A stretch of 20,784 nt of DNA from JACQQW01 sp964520655. GTDB lineage: Bacteria; Omnitrophota; Gorgyraeia; Zapsychrales; Fredricksoniimonadaceae. Shown here piece by piece: positions 1 through 9,815 of the stretch. The stretch is taken from contig CAZFNI010000028.1 of assembly GCA_964520655.1 (NCBI GenBank), positions 1-20,784 on the forward strand, written 5' to 3'. The notes beneath the pieces were generated by a model. The model saw only the letters and a program-made list of their open reading frames with translations. It did no database searches and was not told where the DNA came from. Made by a program: the position numbers and the translations under genes. How positions within the stretch are numbered: the first letter of the stretch is position 1; every line of letters begins with the position of its first letter.

Positions 1-3000
1 GAATGAACAACTTAAGCAAATACAACAAGCAAAGGCAAAAGGCGAGCAGGAGCTTAAAGGGAAGATCGCGTCATTAAACGATCAAGNNNNNNNNNNNNNN
101 NNNNNNNNNNNNNNNNNNNNNNNNNNNNNNNNNNNNNNNNNNNNNNNNNNNNNNNNNNNNNNNNNNNNNNNNNNNNNNNNNNNNNNTCAATGGTTTGACT
201 CTGGCGAAAGCGAAGTTAGAGAATGAGAGCAAAGAGCAGGTGTCTCGTTTAAATGAACAGATCGCGCAGTTGACCTCAGCAAAGAATAAGAGCGAGGCTC
301 AGTTGAATGCGAATGTGGCGAGCTTGGATCAACAGCTAAAACAATTGGAACAAGCAAAGGCAAAAGGCGAGCAGGAGCTTCAAGGGAAGATCGCGTCATT
401 AAACGATCAAGTCAATGGTTTGACTCTGGCGAAAGCGAAGTTAGAGAATGAGAGCAAAGAGCAGGTATCTCGTTTAAATGAACAGATCGCGCAGTTGACC
501 TCAGCAAAGAATAAGAGTGAGAGTCAGTTAAATGCGAATATGGTGAGCTTGAATGAACAACTTAAGCAAATACAACAAGCAAAGGCAAAAGGCGAGCAGG
601 AGCTTCAAGGGAAGATCGCGTCATTAAGCGATCAAGTCAATGGTTTGACTGGGGCGAAGGCGAAGTTAGAGAATGAGAGCAGGGAACAGGTATCGAGATT
701 GAATGAACAGATCGATCAGTTGGCATCAGCCAAGAGTNNNNNNNNNNNNNNNNNNNNNNNNNNNNNNNNNNNNNNNNNNNNNNNNNNNNNNNNNNNNNNN
801 NNNNNNNNNNNNNNNNNNNNNNNNNNNNNNNNNNNNNAGCAGGAATTAAAGGGTAACATTGCGGCATTGACGAATCAAGTCAATGGCTTAACGCAGGCTA
901 AGTCCAAGTCAGAGGTGGAGTTAAAGGGAACGATTGCTGCGCTTAATGGACAGATCAAGAATTTGCAGCAGGTCAAAGAGGTTCAGGAAGGGCAGTTGGG
1001 GCATGCGAAGACAACGCAGGGGAATTTGGAAGAACAGATCCGTCAATTGGCGCAGAAGTTAGCGGAGAGTAAGAGTGCGGCGCAGGCGATGGAGAAGCAA
1101 TATGAGAAGCAGGCAGGACAAATGCAGGAAGAGATAAAGGTGAAGGCGGAGGCATTAAGCCGGAGCGGGAAGAGCAATGAAGAGGTAAGGGGAGCATTGG
1201 CGAAGGCAGAGGAAGCGTATAAGCAGTTGCAGGTAGAAGCAGGATTGATGCGTAGCGGTTTAACGAAGGCGAATGAAGGATTGAATGGACAGATCGAGCG
1301 GATGAGGAAAGCATATGAGCAGTCAGAGGCGAAGGGTAAAGAGTTAGAGGGGAAGATCGCGTCATTAAGCGATCAAGTCAATGGTTTGACTGGGGCGAAA
1401 GCGAAGTTAGAGAATGAGAGCAGGGAACAGGCTGCGAAGTTAAATGAACAGATCAGTCAATTGACGGCGTTAAAGAACGGCAGTGAGAAGCAGCTGCAGG
1501 AACAGGTATCGAGATTGAATGAACAGATCGATCAGTTGGCATCAGCCAAGAGTAATAGTGAGAAGCAGCAAAATGCGGCCGTGGCGGGGTTGAATGAACA
1601 GCTAAAGCAATTGGAACAAGCAAAGGCTAAGGGTGAGCAGGAATTAAAGGGTAACATTGCGGCATTGACGAATCAAGTCAATGGCTTAACACAGGCGAAA
1701 GCGAAACTAGAGAATGACAGTAAAGAGCAGGTAACCCGTTTAAATGAACAGATCGCGCAGTTGACCTCAGCTAAGAATAAGAGTGAGGGTCAGTTGAATG
1801 CGAACGTGGCGAGTTTAAACGAACAGCTTAAGAAAGTAGAAGAAGCGAAGATCAGAAATGAGCAGGGGCTGACGGCTAATATTGCGTCGTTAAGTAAACA
1901 ACTCAACAGCTTAACCCAGGTGAAAGACAGATTGGAGAAAGATAGTAAAGAGCAGGTATCCAGATTTAACGAACAATTGGCACAATTGACGTCAGCTAAG
2001 AATAAGAGTGAGGGGCAGCTGACCGTGAATATAGCGAGCTTAAGTGATCAGCTAAAGAAACTTGAAGATGCAAAGACTAAGGGGGAGCAGGAATTAAAAG
2101 GTAACATTGCATCCTTGACGGAGCAGGTCAATCTCTTAACACAGGCGAAAGCCAAACTGGAGAGTGACAGCAAAGAGCAGATCGCAAGACTTAATGAACA
2201 TGTCACCCAGTTGACTCAGATCAAAAGTAAGACTGAGACCCAGTTGAATGCGAATGTGGCGAGTTTAAGTGAGCAACTTAAGAAAGCAGGAGAATCGAAG
2301 GCCAAGAGTGAGCAGGAATTAAGAGCTAATATTGCGTCGCTAAGCGATCAGGTCAACAGCTTGACTCAGGTCAAATCAAGGCTTGAGATCGAGAACAGGG
2401 AACAGGTTTCAAGATTAAGTGGACAGATCGATCAACTGACGGCATCAAAGAATAGCAGCGAGAAACAGTTGCAGGAGCAGGTATCGAGATTAAACGAGCA
2501 GATCGGGCAGTTGAATCAAAGCAAAACGACGAGTGAAAGTCAGCTAAATGCGAATGTGGCAAGCTTAAGTGAACAACTAAAAAAAGCAGAGGAAGCGAAG
2601 GTAAAAGCAGAGAATGAAAGTAAAGAACAGTCTGCTCGCCTGAATGAACAGATCGCGAAGCTGACGCAAAGTATGTCTAAGCGTGAACAGGAGTTCAGGG
2701 AAACTATTGCGTCGTTGAACGCTCAGGCTGGCGAGATGAAAGAAGTAAAAGCCCGGCAGGACTTAGAAACAAAAGAGTTGGTTGCGAAACTTAACTATCA
2801 GATCCAGGAATTAAGCGGGACTAAGAGTAAAAATGAAGCAGTATTGAATGCCCAGATCCTGACATTAACCAATCAAATTAAAGAATTGGATCAGGCGAAA
2901 ACGAAGATCGAACAAGAAGCAAAGAACAGTAATGTCACATTAACGGATGAGTTAAAGACATTGGCTCAAGCAAAAGCAAAGTCTGAGGAAGAGTTAAGAT

Positions 3001-5717
3001 CAACGATCGCTGGATTAAATGATCAGATCAATATTATCAGTCAAGACAAAGCCAGATCGGAAGGTTATCTAAACAGCAACATGGCTGCCTTGAATGAACA
3101 GATCAAGCAGTTGACCCAGGTAAAGGAAAAGATAGAGTCTGAGTCAAAAGACAAGATCGCCAACCTGACAACACAGTTGGCTAATGTTTCACAGGCTAAA
3201 GTAAAAGTTGATGAACAATTCAGATCAACAGTTGATGCTTTAAATGAGAAGATAACCTCGCTGGTTGGTGAGAAAAGTAAAAGAGAAGCTGACCTTCAAA
3301 AGAATGCGGCATCATTGGCAAAACAGCTTAATGAGATGGTGCAGGCAAAAGAAAAACTCGAGCTTCAATCGAAAGAACAATCCGCCAACGTGCAGGAACT
3401 TAAGACCCAAGTGGCTAAGCTGCAGGAACGGTCTGGAATTTTAACCCTGGCACAATCCAAAAGTGAAGAGCAATGGAAAAGCATGGTCAATGGGCTTAAA
3501 ACACAGCTCACGGCCTTGACCCAGGATAAGGAGAGATCAGAAAGCCTCCTCCGAGAGATCACAGCCCAATTGGAGCAGAGCAAGACAGCGGCGGGAGAAT
3601 TAAAAAAGATGCATGAGGCGCAGATGAATGATCTGAAAAAACAGGTTCAGAACAGCCAGGAGGCTTTAAAGGCTGGTGGAACGAATAATGCCGACTTAAA
3701 GCTAAAGCTCGATCAGTTGACCAGATCAAATGAAGATCTAAATAAGCAACTGGCTCAGGTAACGAAGAATTTTGAATCATCCCAAGAGAAACAACGTTTG
3801 TTATCGGATAATATCGCAAGCCTAACCCGAGAGCTCAATACCAAGAAGCAGGAAAAGATCGCGCGTGACGGTGAACTGCAGGAAGCGCAGCGGGTCATGA
3901 TGCAGTCTGAACAAGATGCTCGGACCAAGATCGATCAGTTAAATGATCAGATCAGGAAGTTGACGGAAAATAAAGGGGTGTATTCAGATCAGATCGCGGT
4001 TTTACAGAATGATCTGCAGAAAAGCCGACAGGATACCGTCATGGCTCAATCAAAAGCGGATCAGATGCAGGCTCAATTGCTTCAATTAGATCAACAGCTT
4101 AAGCAGATAAAAGAAACCAAAGATGACACTGCTAAGGCGTTGGAGGCAGCAAAAAAACAATTGAATGACCAGATCAAGGAAATGATCGCTGCCAGCACGA
4201 AAGAACAGGGTAATTACAAGAGCACAACGGAAGGTTTGAGATCTCAGCTGGCAGCATTGCAGCAACAATATGAGACAGCGCAAAAGAATGCTCAATCATC
4301 CGATTTGATCAGTAAGAACGCGACCAAGCGTCTCGAAATGCAGCAGGGGCAGATCGCGGATCTAAACGCGCAGATCGCCCGCTTAAACCAGGAGGCCAAA
4401 GATCAGGCTTCCAAGCGCATGTCTTTGACGATACAAGTTGAAAAACAGTATCAGACCCAGATCGAAGAGCTTCAATCATCCAAGGCTGAACTTGAAAACA
4501 ACTTAAAATCTGTGAATGAACAATTAAAGGGTATTGCACAGTCGAAAGATCAGGGAGAAGCCAAATTGCAGCAGTTAAACGCATCGATAGAAACATATAG
4601 AACCAGGACCCAGCAGCAAGAGTCGGCATTATCCGCGTTAAATATTCAGCTTGATGGGCAGAATAAACTCATTGCGGCCCTGAATGCCCAGAAACAGGGA
4701 CAGGAAGACCAAAAAGCCCAGATCGTGGATCTAAATGCACGTGTTTCTAGGGGTGAGGAGCAGATCAAACAGTTGTCGCTGGAACGTGATGCGCTTAAGC
4801 AGCAAGTTCAAATGAAAGAGCAGCAGGCCAGTGGCGTGACTGCTGCCCAGAATAAGATGATGCAGAGTTTGAATCAAATGGCGGAACAACGCAAGATATT
4901 ACAACAGGAGAATGATGCCCTGCAAAATCGATTGTCAGCGGCGATCAATTCTCTTGATACCAAAGTGCGTGAGGTTAGCGGCCCGTTGAATGCCAAGATC
5001 ACTCAATTACAGTCTCAAGTTACAGAACAGCAGGTGCAGATGCAGGAGTGGCAGGCGAAAATGAGCCAGGATCAGAAAGAAAAAGAATTATTGTCGAAAC
5101 AACAGAACGATGCCTTAGCCCAGAGCAAACAGATCCAAGATCAGATCAAGTTCAAAGAAGAGTCTTTGTCTCAGGCCCAGGAGAACGGACGATTATTGCA
5201 GGAAAAAGTGAAAGTGCTCGAGCTTCAGTTAAGTCAGCAAGCTAAAGAGGTTTCGTTAAGATCTGGTGAACAGCAGAAAGCTATGGAGAATAAATTAAAG
5301 TCCCTTCAAGAGGATCTGGATAAGCAGCGGCTGGCTTTGGCTGCGTCGACAAGATCCGCGGAGAACCTAACTTATGATAAGACTATCTTGACCAAGCAGG
5401 CCGCTGATCTTCAGAAAGAAAAGGATCAGCTGGTCACCCAGATACAGGTCCTTAAAGAAAAAGCCAAGATCGGCGAGAATGTGCCTGATCTGATCGCACA
5501 GGCAAAAGTGTCTCTGGAAAATGAGGTAAAAGGTTTGAACGATCGTGTCAAAATATTGGAAAAGCAGATCGCTGATAAAGATACCATGATCAATTCGCTG
5601 CGCAGCCAGGAGAATCAGACCAATAATTGGCAGAAACGCGCGACCCAGAGTGAGGACAGCTTGCGGACAATTCAACAGGAGATAGAAAAAGCGCGGGAGC
5701 TGGTCAACGCGCCCTAA
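1..5717 (+). CDS. Giant coiled-coil repeat protein, 5' end outside the window
   Basis: Partial gene; the function is not recognised. The frame is open from base 2 and, beyond the first N gap, from 187 to a TAA at 5715-5717, giving more than 1,800 known residues. The protein consists of 25-residue units of the type (I/V)xxLxxQ(I/V/L)xxL, then an AK-rich stretch, then SE or KE-rich polar residues. Hydrophobics sit at unit positions 1, 4, 8, 11 and often 18 and 22, which reads as three heptads plus a four-residue stutter. Units are nearly identical in the first 700 bases, are interrupted by a non-repeat coil at roughly 960-1350, and decay gradually after about 3400. I see no cysteine and only three prolines, all in the last 250 residues, so a long uninterrupted helix is likely (about 0.27 micrometre if fully extended). 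No enzymatic domain or C-terminal membrane segment is visible. The N-terminus, which would show any signal peptide or receiver domain, is missing. A cytoplasmic scaffold or a surface fibre are both possible. It ends 6 bp before the next gene. Confidence 0.85.
87..186. other. Assembly gap, exactly 100 N
   Basis: A run of exactly 100 N, the conventional placeholder for a gap of unknown size, inside the repeat array. The coding frame before it (codons starting at base 2) and after it (codons starting at 192) disagree across 100 bases. Deleting the Ns joins them perfectly: the G at 86 plus TC at 187 restores the GTC codon seen at the same place in later repeat copies. The real gap is therefore most likely zero or a whole number of repeat units. 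Confidence 0.97.
187..737 (+). repeat. 225-bp in-frame tandem repeat (about 2.4 copies)
   Basis: The same phrase, TTGACT plus GGCGAA, begins at 195, 420 and 645, a spacing of exactly 225 bp (75 codons, three 25-residue units). Copies differ by only a few bases. Bases 1-86 match 551-636 with two differences, so the array continues left of the first gap. A further near-identical block is at 1352-1435, and 1504-1553 repeats 688-737. More diverged 25-codon units follow to about 3400. The repeat lies wholly within the coiled-coil gene and is the evident cause of the assembly gaps. Confidence 0.9.
738..837. other. Assembly gap, exactly 100 N
   Basis: A second run of exactly 100 N. The left flank (688-737) is identical to 1504-1553 and the right flank (from 838) is identical to the sequence from 1636 for about 55 bases. 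In that second copy the two flanks are separated by 82 bp (1554-1635). If the same unit lies here, the missing piece is 82 bp or 82 bp plus whole repeat units. Both 82 and 100 keep the frame open, so the frame does not decide. Confidence 0.97.
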
Positions 5718-5723
5718 CGTGCT

Positions 5724-7103
5724 ATGGTCCGTTATCCCAAAAAGAATAGTACCTATCAGCCTCCTGAACCGCCTTTACCTAAGATTAGTGTCCCTGTTGA
5801 GAAGAAGCCTTCTGTTGTTCCTCCTCCCCAATCTGCGGCAGTAAAACCTCAACAAGTGGATGATACGCAGGTACTGGAACTCAATCGGCATATCCGGCTT
5901 CTTGAAGAGAAATTAAAAGCCATTGAGCAGTCAGTTATTACTTCTAAAAAGACTTTATCTCAGCCAATTCCGAATAAGTTGGAGCTGGGAGGATTGATTA
6001 AGAAATATTGGATAGCTGGGTTGCTGTTGTTATTGATCTATCCTTTGGTGTTGGGGTATAACCGATGGATGCATCCGATGTATACGGCAACGGTAGGATT
6101 CTACGTTAATCCGCCGGATAATAAACAGACAGGCGCTGACATCTTAGTGCCGCCATCAGTGCAAGAAAGGATCTTGCGTTCAGACTTTACAGTCGGTAAG
6201 GCCTGGTCCAAAGCGGCTCATTGGCCTGATCTGATAGGAAAACAGCCCTGGATCGTCCGGCCTATTGCCTGGGCGTACCAGACACGTATTACCTTTGATA
6301 AACACCCGGGAGCTATTGGATTTGTTGTCAACGTCCGAGAGAATAAAACGCATAAGGCCAGCGAATTCGCTATGGCGATCATTTCGGTCTTTAAGGAACG
6401 TTACGTGCATGAACGCAGATCTCGGCTGCGGGCGGCATTAAATGACATGGACAAGCAATCCAAGGAACTTCATGCCCGTTTAAGCAAGATCATTGCCCAG
6501 ACCAATACATATAAGCCTCAGGAACAGTGTATTGTAGTCAGCCCCGGGCTTAAAAAGAATCTGGATCGGATCAGTACGGATAAGGCCTTGGAACTGGAGG
6601 AAGACTTTGCACGCATGAAAGTTCAGGCGCAGGCATATCCGCTGATCAAATTCACTGAAAAGAAAGATTTTGACCTGGTTGTTTTACATGGGTTATTATC
6701 CCGTTTGACCGATATGGAACTTAAGAAATATTTAGTGGGCGCGGATCAGGGAGCTATTTTTGAGGGAGGGATGCAGCCGACAAAAGCCAGGATCGCTGCG
6801 CTCATCAACAGCTATGCGGCCGATGATAAACAGCTTGATGCGAACGTATTGATCAAATCAGCTTTTATCAAAACAAAATTTGATGCGTTAGATGCGCTGC
6901 TTAATAAGCGATATGGGAGCCTGAGTTCTTTTTCGGGGCGTATGGCGGAATACGCCGGTTTGAAGGCGGAATTTGAGAAACGTTACACCTCGATGGAAAA
7001 CTTAAAGAATTCCAGGGAACAACTAGACCGGTTGCTGCAGGGCGATCTGACGGCGGAAGTGGTTGTTGATATGCCGGTGATCGTCGCTAAGAAGGATCAA
7101 TAA
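5724..7103 (+). CDS. Single-pass membrane protein with Wzz-like extracytoplasmic region
   Basis: 459 residues. The first 45 are rich in proline and lysine, followed by a short predicted coiled coil (about 47-75) and one clear membrane span (about 96-114, WIAGLLLLLIYPLVLGY). After it comes YTATVGFYV, resembling the start of Wzz-type chain-length-determinant domains, then a helical region to the end. The last residues (VVVDMPVIVA) resemble the stretch that precedes the second membrane span in Wzz proteins, but no second span follows. The topology would therefore be cytoplasmic N-terminus and extracytoplasmic body. Wzz proteins set polysaccharide chain length; whether this one does is unproven, as it lacks the usual second span. 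The ATG is 6 bp after the coiled-coil stop and the TAA is 6 bp before the pilus ATPase gene, so cotranscription with both is likely. No strong ribosome binding site is seen. Confidence 0.8.
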   Translation: MVRYPKKNSTYQPPEPPLPKISVPVEKKPSVVPPPQSAAVKPQQVDDTQVLELNRHIRLLEEKLKAIEQSVITSKKTLSQPIPNKLELGGLIKKYWIAGLLLLLIYPLVLGYNRWMHPMYTATVGFYVNPPDNKQTGADILVPPSVQERILRSDFTVGKAWSKAAHWPDLIGKQPWIVRPIAWAYQTRITFDKHPGAIGFVVNVRENKTHKASEFAMAIISVFKERYVHERRSRLRAALNDMDKQSKELHARLSKIIAQTNTYKPQEQCIVVSPGLKKNLDRISTDKALELEEDFARMKVQAQAYPLIKFTEKKDFDLVVLHGLLSRLTDMELKKYLVGADQGAIFEGGMQPTKARIAALINSYAADDKQLDANVLIKSAFIKTKFDALDALLNKRYGSLSSFSGRMAEYAGLKAEFEKRYTSMENLKNSREQLDRLLQGDLTAEVVVDMPVIVAKKDQ

Positions 7104-7109
7104 TACGAT

Positions 7110-9815
7110 ATGACGCAAGTTCCGCAAAATATACTAGATGAGATCAATAAGCACGACCTGAATTCTTTCAGGTCATTGGGTATTGATCACGCAGGAGTGA
7201 CTGGCGCGATCGCATTTCTATTGAATAATGACATGTCTGAGATGGCTCAACACTTGCGCCAAATGACTTTAGCTGGGTTTATCCGTCAGGGACCTTTGGA
7301 TGGGTTTGTGGCGGCAGCGGTCAGCATGCCGGCAGGTGAATATATTTTGTTAAGTACTTTATACACGGAATATAACACTGCGGCGGAGATCATGGCCAGC
7401 CTGGTGATGGAAGCGGGCTGCTTAAAGGCTTTTAATCGATCACCGGAAGAGAACGAGTTGCGCTCCTTGAAAGCATTGACATGGTTCTCCCAGCAGAAGC
7501 CAGCAGCGGCTCCTGTGAGTTTTATCGCATCCGCGGCGCAAAAAACAGAACGTAAGGTCAAGGGAAGCTTGATCGATATTTTATTGGCGGAGAAAAAGAT
7601 CACTGAGGAGCAGCTGCGTGATGCGAGGGACAGACAATTGGGAGCCAAGAAGCCTTTGCATGACGTGCTGATCGAGATGGGCTTTATCAGCGAGGATGAT
7701 CTTGCCATTGTCTTTTCTAAAGCTTTTGATATGCCGATCACCGAAATAAGGGACGAAGATGTCGATAGAAGTATTGCTTCATTGCTGACTTTCGATCAAA
7801 TGAGGCAATACAGCGCATTTGCATTTAAGAAAGAAAATGGGCGGATCATTGTCGCGATGAGCAATCCCAGGGATTTAGCGGCATTGGAAGATTTGTCCGC
7901 GATCCTGGATGTTCCTGTTAGATCGGTCCTGGTGTCGCGCAAAGAGATCATGAAGCGTTTGGAGAGCGTTGACGTCAATGATGAGGCGGTCAATGGATTA
8001 TTAAATAACTCTTTGGCAGCTAATATACAGGCTGTCGGTGTGGATACGGCGGCGCCGTCTTTGCCCGGTCTTAACGCGGATATGATCATCAAGCGGGATG
8101 AGGCTAAGGAATTATTGACTGACATGGAGCGCAAGGAAAAGCAGCTTCCGGCTTTCCCCAACATGCCGATCGAATTCCAAAGTCTTCTACAGGAAGAAAC
8201 GCCTACGGTGAAACTTGTGAATTTGATCGTGTATGATGCGATCAAGGCCAAGGCCAGCGATATCCATATTGAACCCCGTGAGACTTCCATTGAGATCCGT
8301 TACCGTATCGACGGAGACCTGAAAAATATTCTGCAGATCCCGATGAAATTCCATCCCAAGATCGTTGCTCGCATCAAGATCCTGGCGTCGCTGGATATCA
8401 CCCAGAACATGATGCCGCAGGACGGCCGTATTCAGCTGGCGGTTGATGGGAGAAAGGTTGATTTTCGTGTTTCGACCATCCCGACGTTTTACGGGGAAAA
8501 GGTGGTTATCCGTATCCTTGACTCAGTGGCGGCAAAGACCAATCTTGATCTGTTGGGCTTCAATCAGTCTGAAAAAGAATCGTTCATGGAAGCGGTAAAA
8601 AATCCTCAGGGGATGGTTCTTGTGACGGGGCCTACGGGATCAGGTAAAACATCGACGTTGTACGCAGCGTTGAATTATGTGAAGAATGAAACGACCAATG
8701 TTGTGACCATCGAAGACCCGATCGAGTTTCTTAATGAGGAGATCAATCAGATACAGGTCAATCCTGCCCGTGGCGTGACCTTTGCTTCTGGGCTGCGTAG
8801 CATTTTAAGGCAGGATCCGAATGTGATCCTCTTAGGTGAGATCCGCGACAAGGAAACTGCCGACATCGCACTTAAAGCGTCGATCACAGGCCATTTATTG
8901 CTATCTACCTTACACACCAATAGTTGTGCGGCCACCATTACGCGTTTGGCGGACATTGGCATTGATTATTATCAGATATCGTCGGCATTGATCATGATCG
9001 TCAGCCAGCGTCTGGTAAAGCGGATATGTGTGGACTGTATCACGGGGTACACCCCGGATGAAGAATATCTAAAACGGTTTAAAGATGAGATCGAAGAATT
9101 CAAATTAACAAAGTTCTTTAAGGGCAAAGGTTGTCCTAAATGTAATTACAGCGGATATAAGGGCCGTGTTGCTGTTTTCGAAGTGATGAAGATCTCGGAA
9201 GGTTTGAAGAATATTATTGCCAAGGGAGCCTCTGAGGAGGAAATGCTCAAAGAGGCCAGAAAAAACGGCTTTAAAACGCTTATCCAGGCGGGGATGGACA
9301 AGGTTAAAGAAGAGATCACAACACTTGATGAAGTGGTAAAGCACTTGGGGAATGTCGATAGAAGTATTCAAGCTTCTATTGAGCCGTCGGCAGAAAAGGA
9401 TGCGCCAACGACTGTCCGCGATCCAAACCGCCGCAAGAAGATCCTGGTTGTAGATGACGAAGACGATATCCGTAAGATCGTCAGTAAATATCTGCAGGTT
9501 GCCGGGTATGACGTTGTCGGAGCTGTGAATGGACAAAATGCCGTTGAGCTGGCCTTTAAGGAAAAACCTGATCTGATCATAACGGATGTGATGATGCCGG
9601 TCATGGACGGGATCGAGGCAACAAAGGTGCTGCGTTCCAAAGTAGAGACAGCGGTCATTCCGATCATCATGTTGACCGCGAAACAGGACAAAGAAAGTGA
9701 ACTGACCGGGTTGAACGTCGGGGCTGATGACTATATCACCAAGCCTTTTGACAAAGAAAAATTATTAGCGCGGGTTTCAATGCTGTTGCGCCGGGGGAGT
9801 TTGAATAATGGGTAA
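7110..9815 (+). CDS. GspE/PilB-family pilus assembly ATPase fused to a C-terminal receiver domain
   Basis: 901 residues. Order: an unrecognised N-terminal region (1-145); an MshEN/T2SSE-N-type domain (about 150-270); then the secretion-superfamily ATPase core. That core carries Walker A GPTGSGKT at 507-514, the GEIRD Walker B region with Glu at 577, and a His box STLHTN. A zinc-type tetracysteine follows, C640xxC643 and C675xxC678, as in GspE/PilB and unlike the retraction ATPase PilT. After a linker (about 755-774) comes a complete CheY-like receiver (776-901) with acidic pocket DD782-783, phospho-acceptor Asp826 and Lys878. The family is hexameric and drives pilus or pseudopilus subunit assembly at the inner membrane. 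PilB proteins are usually about 560-580 residues, so both ends are extended. Its stop overlaps the kinase start by 8 bp, implying coupled translation. The symbol is left blank because pilB and gspE cannot be separated without the rest of the machine. Confidence 0.93.
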   Translation: MTQVPQNILDEINKHDLNSFRSLGIDHAGVTGAIAFLLNNDMSEMAQHLRQMTLAGFIRQGPLDGFVAAAVSMPAGEYILLSTLYTEYNTAAEIMASLVMEAGCLKAFNRSPEENELRSLKALTWFSQQKPAAAPVSFIASAAQKTERKVKGSLIDILLAEKKITEEQLRDARDRQLGAKKPLHDVLIEMGFISEDDLAIVFSKAFDMPITEIRDEDVDRSIASLLTFDQMRQYSAFAFKKENGRIIVAMSNPRDLAALEDLSAILDVPVRSVLVSRKEIMKRLESVDVNDEAVNGLLNNSLAANIQAVGVDTAAPSLPGLNADMIIKRDEAKELLTDMERKEKQLPAFPNMPIEFQSLLQEETPTVKLVNLIVYDAIKAKASDIHIEPRETSIEIRYRIDGDLKNILQIPMKFHPKIVARIKILASLDITQNMMPQDGRIQLAVDGRKVDFRVSTIPTFYGEKVVIRILDSVAAKTNLDLLGFNQSEKESFMEAVKNPQGMVLVTGPTGSGKTSTLYAALNYVKNETTNVVTIEDPIEFLNEEINQIQVNPARGVTFASGLRSILRQDPNVILLGEIRDKETADIALKASITGHLLLSTLHTNSCAATITRLADIGIDYYQISSALIMIVSQRLVKRICVDCITGYTPDEEYLKRFKDEIEEFKLTKFFKGKGCPKCNYSGYKGRVAVFEVMKISEGLKNIIAKGASEEEMLKEARKNGFKTLIQAGMDKVKEEITTLDEVVKHLGNVDRSIQASIEPSAEKDAPTTVRDPNRRKKILVVDDEDDIRKIVSKYLQVAGYDVVGAVNGQNAVELAFKEKPDLIITDVMMPVMDGIEATKVLRSKVETAVIPIIMLTAKQDKESELTGLNVGADDYITKPFDKEKLLARVSMLLRRGSLNNG

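Noticed and set aside
187..737. Regular repeats that might be a CRISPR or minisatellite array
   Set aside because: The 225-bp period is an exact multiple of three, the repeats are fully coding in one frame and there are no unique spacers.
5048..5245. A + strand 65-codon open frame inside the coiled-coil gene
   Set aside because: It is out of frame with a strongly supported gene and has no start signal or recognisable content.
7761..9368. A 16-base identity (at 7760-7775 and 9353-9368), both encoding VDRSI
   Set aside because: The two sites lie in different domain contexts with no similarity beyond a few codons; best taken as chance or codon preference.
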